DNA of 8,241 nt from Bacillota bacterium. GTDB lineage: Bacteria; Bacillota; Bacilli; Alicyclobacillales; SLC66. Each line of letters begins with the position of its first letter. The stretch's first letter is position 1. The position numbers were made by a program, and so were the translations under genes. This document shows, piece by piece, positions 6,554 through 8,241 of the stretch. The notes beneath the pieces were generated by a model that searched no databases, was not told the DNA's origin, and saw only the letters and a program-made list of their open reading frames with translations. Location: NCBI GenBank assembly GCA_021799325.1, contig JAJZAS010000062.1, forward strand, positions 1 to 8,241. Reading direction: 5' to 3'.

Positions 6554-7873
6554 TTGCTGTCATTGACAGATCGTTATGATGTAGAGAGCATTGATCCGCT
6601 TTGTGACGGTTGGCAGTTTGGACTAGGGTATGACACGCGATTGCAGCGTCAGGTGCTGATTGCGATGATATCCAACCAAGTGGCTGATCAAAATTGGTTC
6701 AATGAATGGTTGCAACATCGTAGTGCTGTTTCCCATCCCTATGTTGCAGAATTGCTCGATGGAGAACGCTTAAAAGATTCTTTTTTGTGTATTTTTTCAA
6801 GAACAGCTCATGTCCAAATCGGTCTGCCCTCTTTTTCTGACCAACAGATTTATGAAGCGGTAGAGAAAATTATTCAGGGAACCAGGGTGCTATTTCGAGA
6901 AAAAATTCATTTTCGCTTCAGCGCAGGACAAGTGTTATGGGATGGGGAAAACCCGCGATTACTTGGCTTGCCGATGAGCACTGCCAACAAAGAGAACCTC
7001 AGCGAAGGAAATCCAACTGCCATTTCAAATTACACAGCAAGTTTGTTGGAATGGAACGCATCTGTCCATACCGAGGGGAAACGATCTTCTTCAGTCCCCG
7101 TTAAGTCAGGCTTGAGCAGATTAAAAGAGGCAATGAGTCCTGGTGATGAAGGATTTAATGAATTAATCGTAGTGCTGCATGCGATGGAGAATCGACAAGA
7201 CATCATTGTTTCAGATTCAGAAGCCACTTTGGTTGAGGACAACGATGAGTACGAAGAAACTGAAGAGGATTTTGAGTTAATTGAAGAGCGCGCAGTGACG
7301 GCTTTTCCACTTCGAAGTTGGTTGATCCTAGCACTTGTCATCATTGTAGTGGTCGCTGGACTTGTATGGTGGTTTGGCAGACCGAGAACAACGGGTTCAG
7401 CGCAACATTACAGCGGCAATTCATCATTGCCAACGCAGAAAATAGCCAACACCGAAAAAACCAATCAACGAGTAATGCCTAATCTTATTGGTGACTCCCT
7501 ATCTGAAGCCATCAACAAATTAGAACAAAAAGGAGTTCAACGTGGGAATATCAGCCTGATGATGAAAAACACCAACGATAGCACTAGTCAAATCATTGCA
7601 ACAACTCCATTAACTAACCAAAAGTTGGCGAACGGTCAGAAGGTTGATCTGACAATCGGAGTGCCAAGTGGAAGTGTTTTGGTGCCAGATCTGAGCGGAT
7701 TAAACGTGAGTACTGCAGCGCAGCAACTTTTAGCTTTACAATTGCATTATTCTTACGTGTATAAGAATTCGTCCCTTGCAAATAAAGGGAAAGTAATCGC
7801 TCAGGCTCCTGAACCGTATACAGTAGTACCAAAAAATTCCCAAGTAAAATTTGTAGTCGCCACCAGTTATTAA
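6554..7873 (+). CDS. Membrane PASTA protein with degenerate kinase-like domain (putative pseudokinase)
   Basis: A 439-residue membrane protein built like PrkC/PknB receptors. Residues 6 to about 215 follow the order of a Ser/Thr kinase: DRYDVESIDPL, a damaged glycine loop, DTRLQRQVLIAM where the VAIK lysine is Ala (A37), SHPYV before strand 4, and IHFRFSAGQVLW (118-129) in place of HRDxKPxNxL. LLGLP (136-140) stands where DFG belongs. No catalytic residue survives, so phosphotransfer is not expected. A very acidic stretch (221-245) precedes one membrane helix (256-275). Two PASTA domains follow, about 307-372 and 375-437, which in this family face the wall and bind muropeptides or peptidoglycan. 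The TTG at 6554 is chosen because AGGGGTGGG (6538-6546) lies seven bases upstream. A GTG at 6542 is inside that Shine-Dalgarno sequence. The PASTA and membrane parts are secure. The pseudokinase reading is an inference from motif order. Confidence 0.82.
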   Translation: MLSLTDRYDVESIDPLCDGWQFGLGYDTRLQRQVLIAMISNQVADQNWFNEWLQHRSAVSHPYVAELLDGERLKDSFLCIFSRTAHVQIGLPSFSDQQIYEAVEKIIQGTRVLFREKIHFRFSAGQVLWDGENPRLLGLPMSTANKENLSEGNPTAISNYTASLLEWNASVHTEGKRSSSVPVKSGLSRLKEAMSPGDEGFNELIVVLHAMENRQDIIVSDSEATLVEDNDEYEETEEDFELIEERAVTAFPLRSWLILALVIIVVVAGLVWWFGRPRTTGSAQHYSGNSSLPTQKIANTEKTNQRVMPNLIGDSLSEAINKLEQKGVQRGNISLMMKNTNDSTSQIIATTPLTNQKLANGQKVDLTIGVPSGSVLVPDLSGLNVSTAAQQLLALQLHYSYVYKNSSLANKGKVIAQAPEPYTVVPKNSQVKFVVATSY

Positions 7874-7903
7874 AGGGCTATATTTTAAAAAGGAGGTAAG
7901 AGG

Positions 7904-8241
7904 ATGAAAGACGTTTATATCATAGGGGGAGCAAGAACTCCCTTTGGAACTTTTGGAGGCTCTTTAAAAGAGGTTCCAGCAGAGGAACTGGCGGTGACGG
8001 CCAGTTTAGCTGCCATCAAAAGAGCAGGCATTGAAGGGAGGCAAATTGACAATGTCGTATTTGGCAATGTCGTTCAGTCTTCACCAAACGCTGCCTATTT
8101 TGCCCGACATGTGGGACTTCGCGCGGGGACGCTAGAATCGACGCCTGCGTTAACGGTCAATCGACTGTGCGGTTCTGGATTACAAGCAGTCGTATCTGCA
8201 GCCGAATCCATTATGCTTGGGTATAGTGAGATTGGTTTGGC
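7904..8241 (+). CDS. Thiolase, acetyl-CoA C-acetyltransferase-like (3' end cut off)
   Basis: N-terminal 112 codons of a thiolase, about 390 residues when complete, which condenses two acetyl-CoA to acetoacetyl-CoA or runs the reverse cleavage in fatty-acid breakdown. Diagnostic features are the opening GGARTPFGTFGGSL (8-21), the segment ARHVGLRAG (67-75) and VNRLCGSGLQA, in which C89 is the nucleophilic cysteine that carries the acyl group. The catalytic His and second Cys lie beyond the window. The start ATG at 7904 has a near-perfect ribosome binding site, AGGAGGT at 7891-7897, six bases upstream, so strong translation is likely. It follows the PASTA protein by 30 bases with no terminator between. 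Whether it is a biosynthetic or degradative thiolase cannot be decided from this part. Confidence 0.93.
   Translation, partial: MKDVYIIGGARTPFGTFGGSLKEVPAEELAVTASLAAIKRAGIEGRQIDNVVFGNVVQSSPNAAYFARHVGLRAGTLESTPALTVNRLCGSGLQAVVSAAESIMLGYSEIGL

Noticed and set aside
7030..7344. 104-codon Ser-rich open frame opposite the PASTA protein gene
   Set aside because: The serine richness mirrors the acidic Glu/Asp and Thr codons on the coding strand, and there is no start signal or domain.
7874..7903. A/T-rich gap before the thiolase as a possible promoter or terminator
   Set aside because: It is only 30 bases and mostly ribosome binding site. TATATTTT has no -35 partner that I can support, and there is no inverted repeat.

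Overview
This window looks like chromosomal DNA of a low-to-moderate GC, endospore-forming Firmicute of the class Bacilli. The evidence is strong AGGAGG-type ribosome binding sites on most genes, GTG and TTG starts, a FolB very close to the Bacillus/Staphylococcus type, an RsfA-like protein (a family known from spore formers) and a membrane PASTA protein. An Alicyclobacillus-like relative is a guess from gene content only. I see no rRNA, tRNA, CRISPR array, insertion sequence or phage gene. The window is densely coding, and no gene-free stretch exceeds 100 bases.

The layout is two gene sets diverging from one short intergenic region (4276-4372). Leftward on the minus strand are a class I/II PLP aminotransferase (3109-4275), an RsfA-like DNA-binding protein with a long coiled coil (2100-3017), a GPH/MelB-type sugar transporter (669-2009), and a PIG-L zinc deacetylase that runs off the left edge (1-641). 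The last two are 27 bases apart and form a plausible uptake-plus-deacetylation pair. A hairpin precedes the transporter and may separate this pair from the upstream genes.

Rightward on the plus strand are a HI0933-family flavoprotein (4373-5650), folB (5655-6029), a hot-dog acyl-CoA thioesterase (6026-6529), a membrane PASTA protein (6554-7873) and a thiolase that runs off the right edge (7904-8241). Gaps of 4 to 30 bases and one overlap suggest a single transcription unit. The functions are mixed: folate synthesis, acyl-CoA chemistry, a flavoenzyme and an envelope sensor-like protein.

The most noteworthy item is the PASTA protein. Its cytoplasmic half reads as a badly decayed PknB/PrkC-type kinase domain with the catalytic Lys, HRD and DFG positions all replaced, followed by one membrane helix and two extracellular PASTA domains. 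It appears to be a receptor-like pseudokinase. The transporter is also unusual in lacking the MelB cation-binding aspartates. I did not find a clearly new multi-gene defence or mobile system here.
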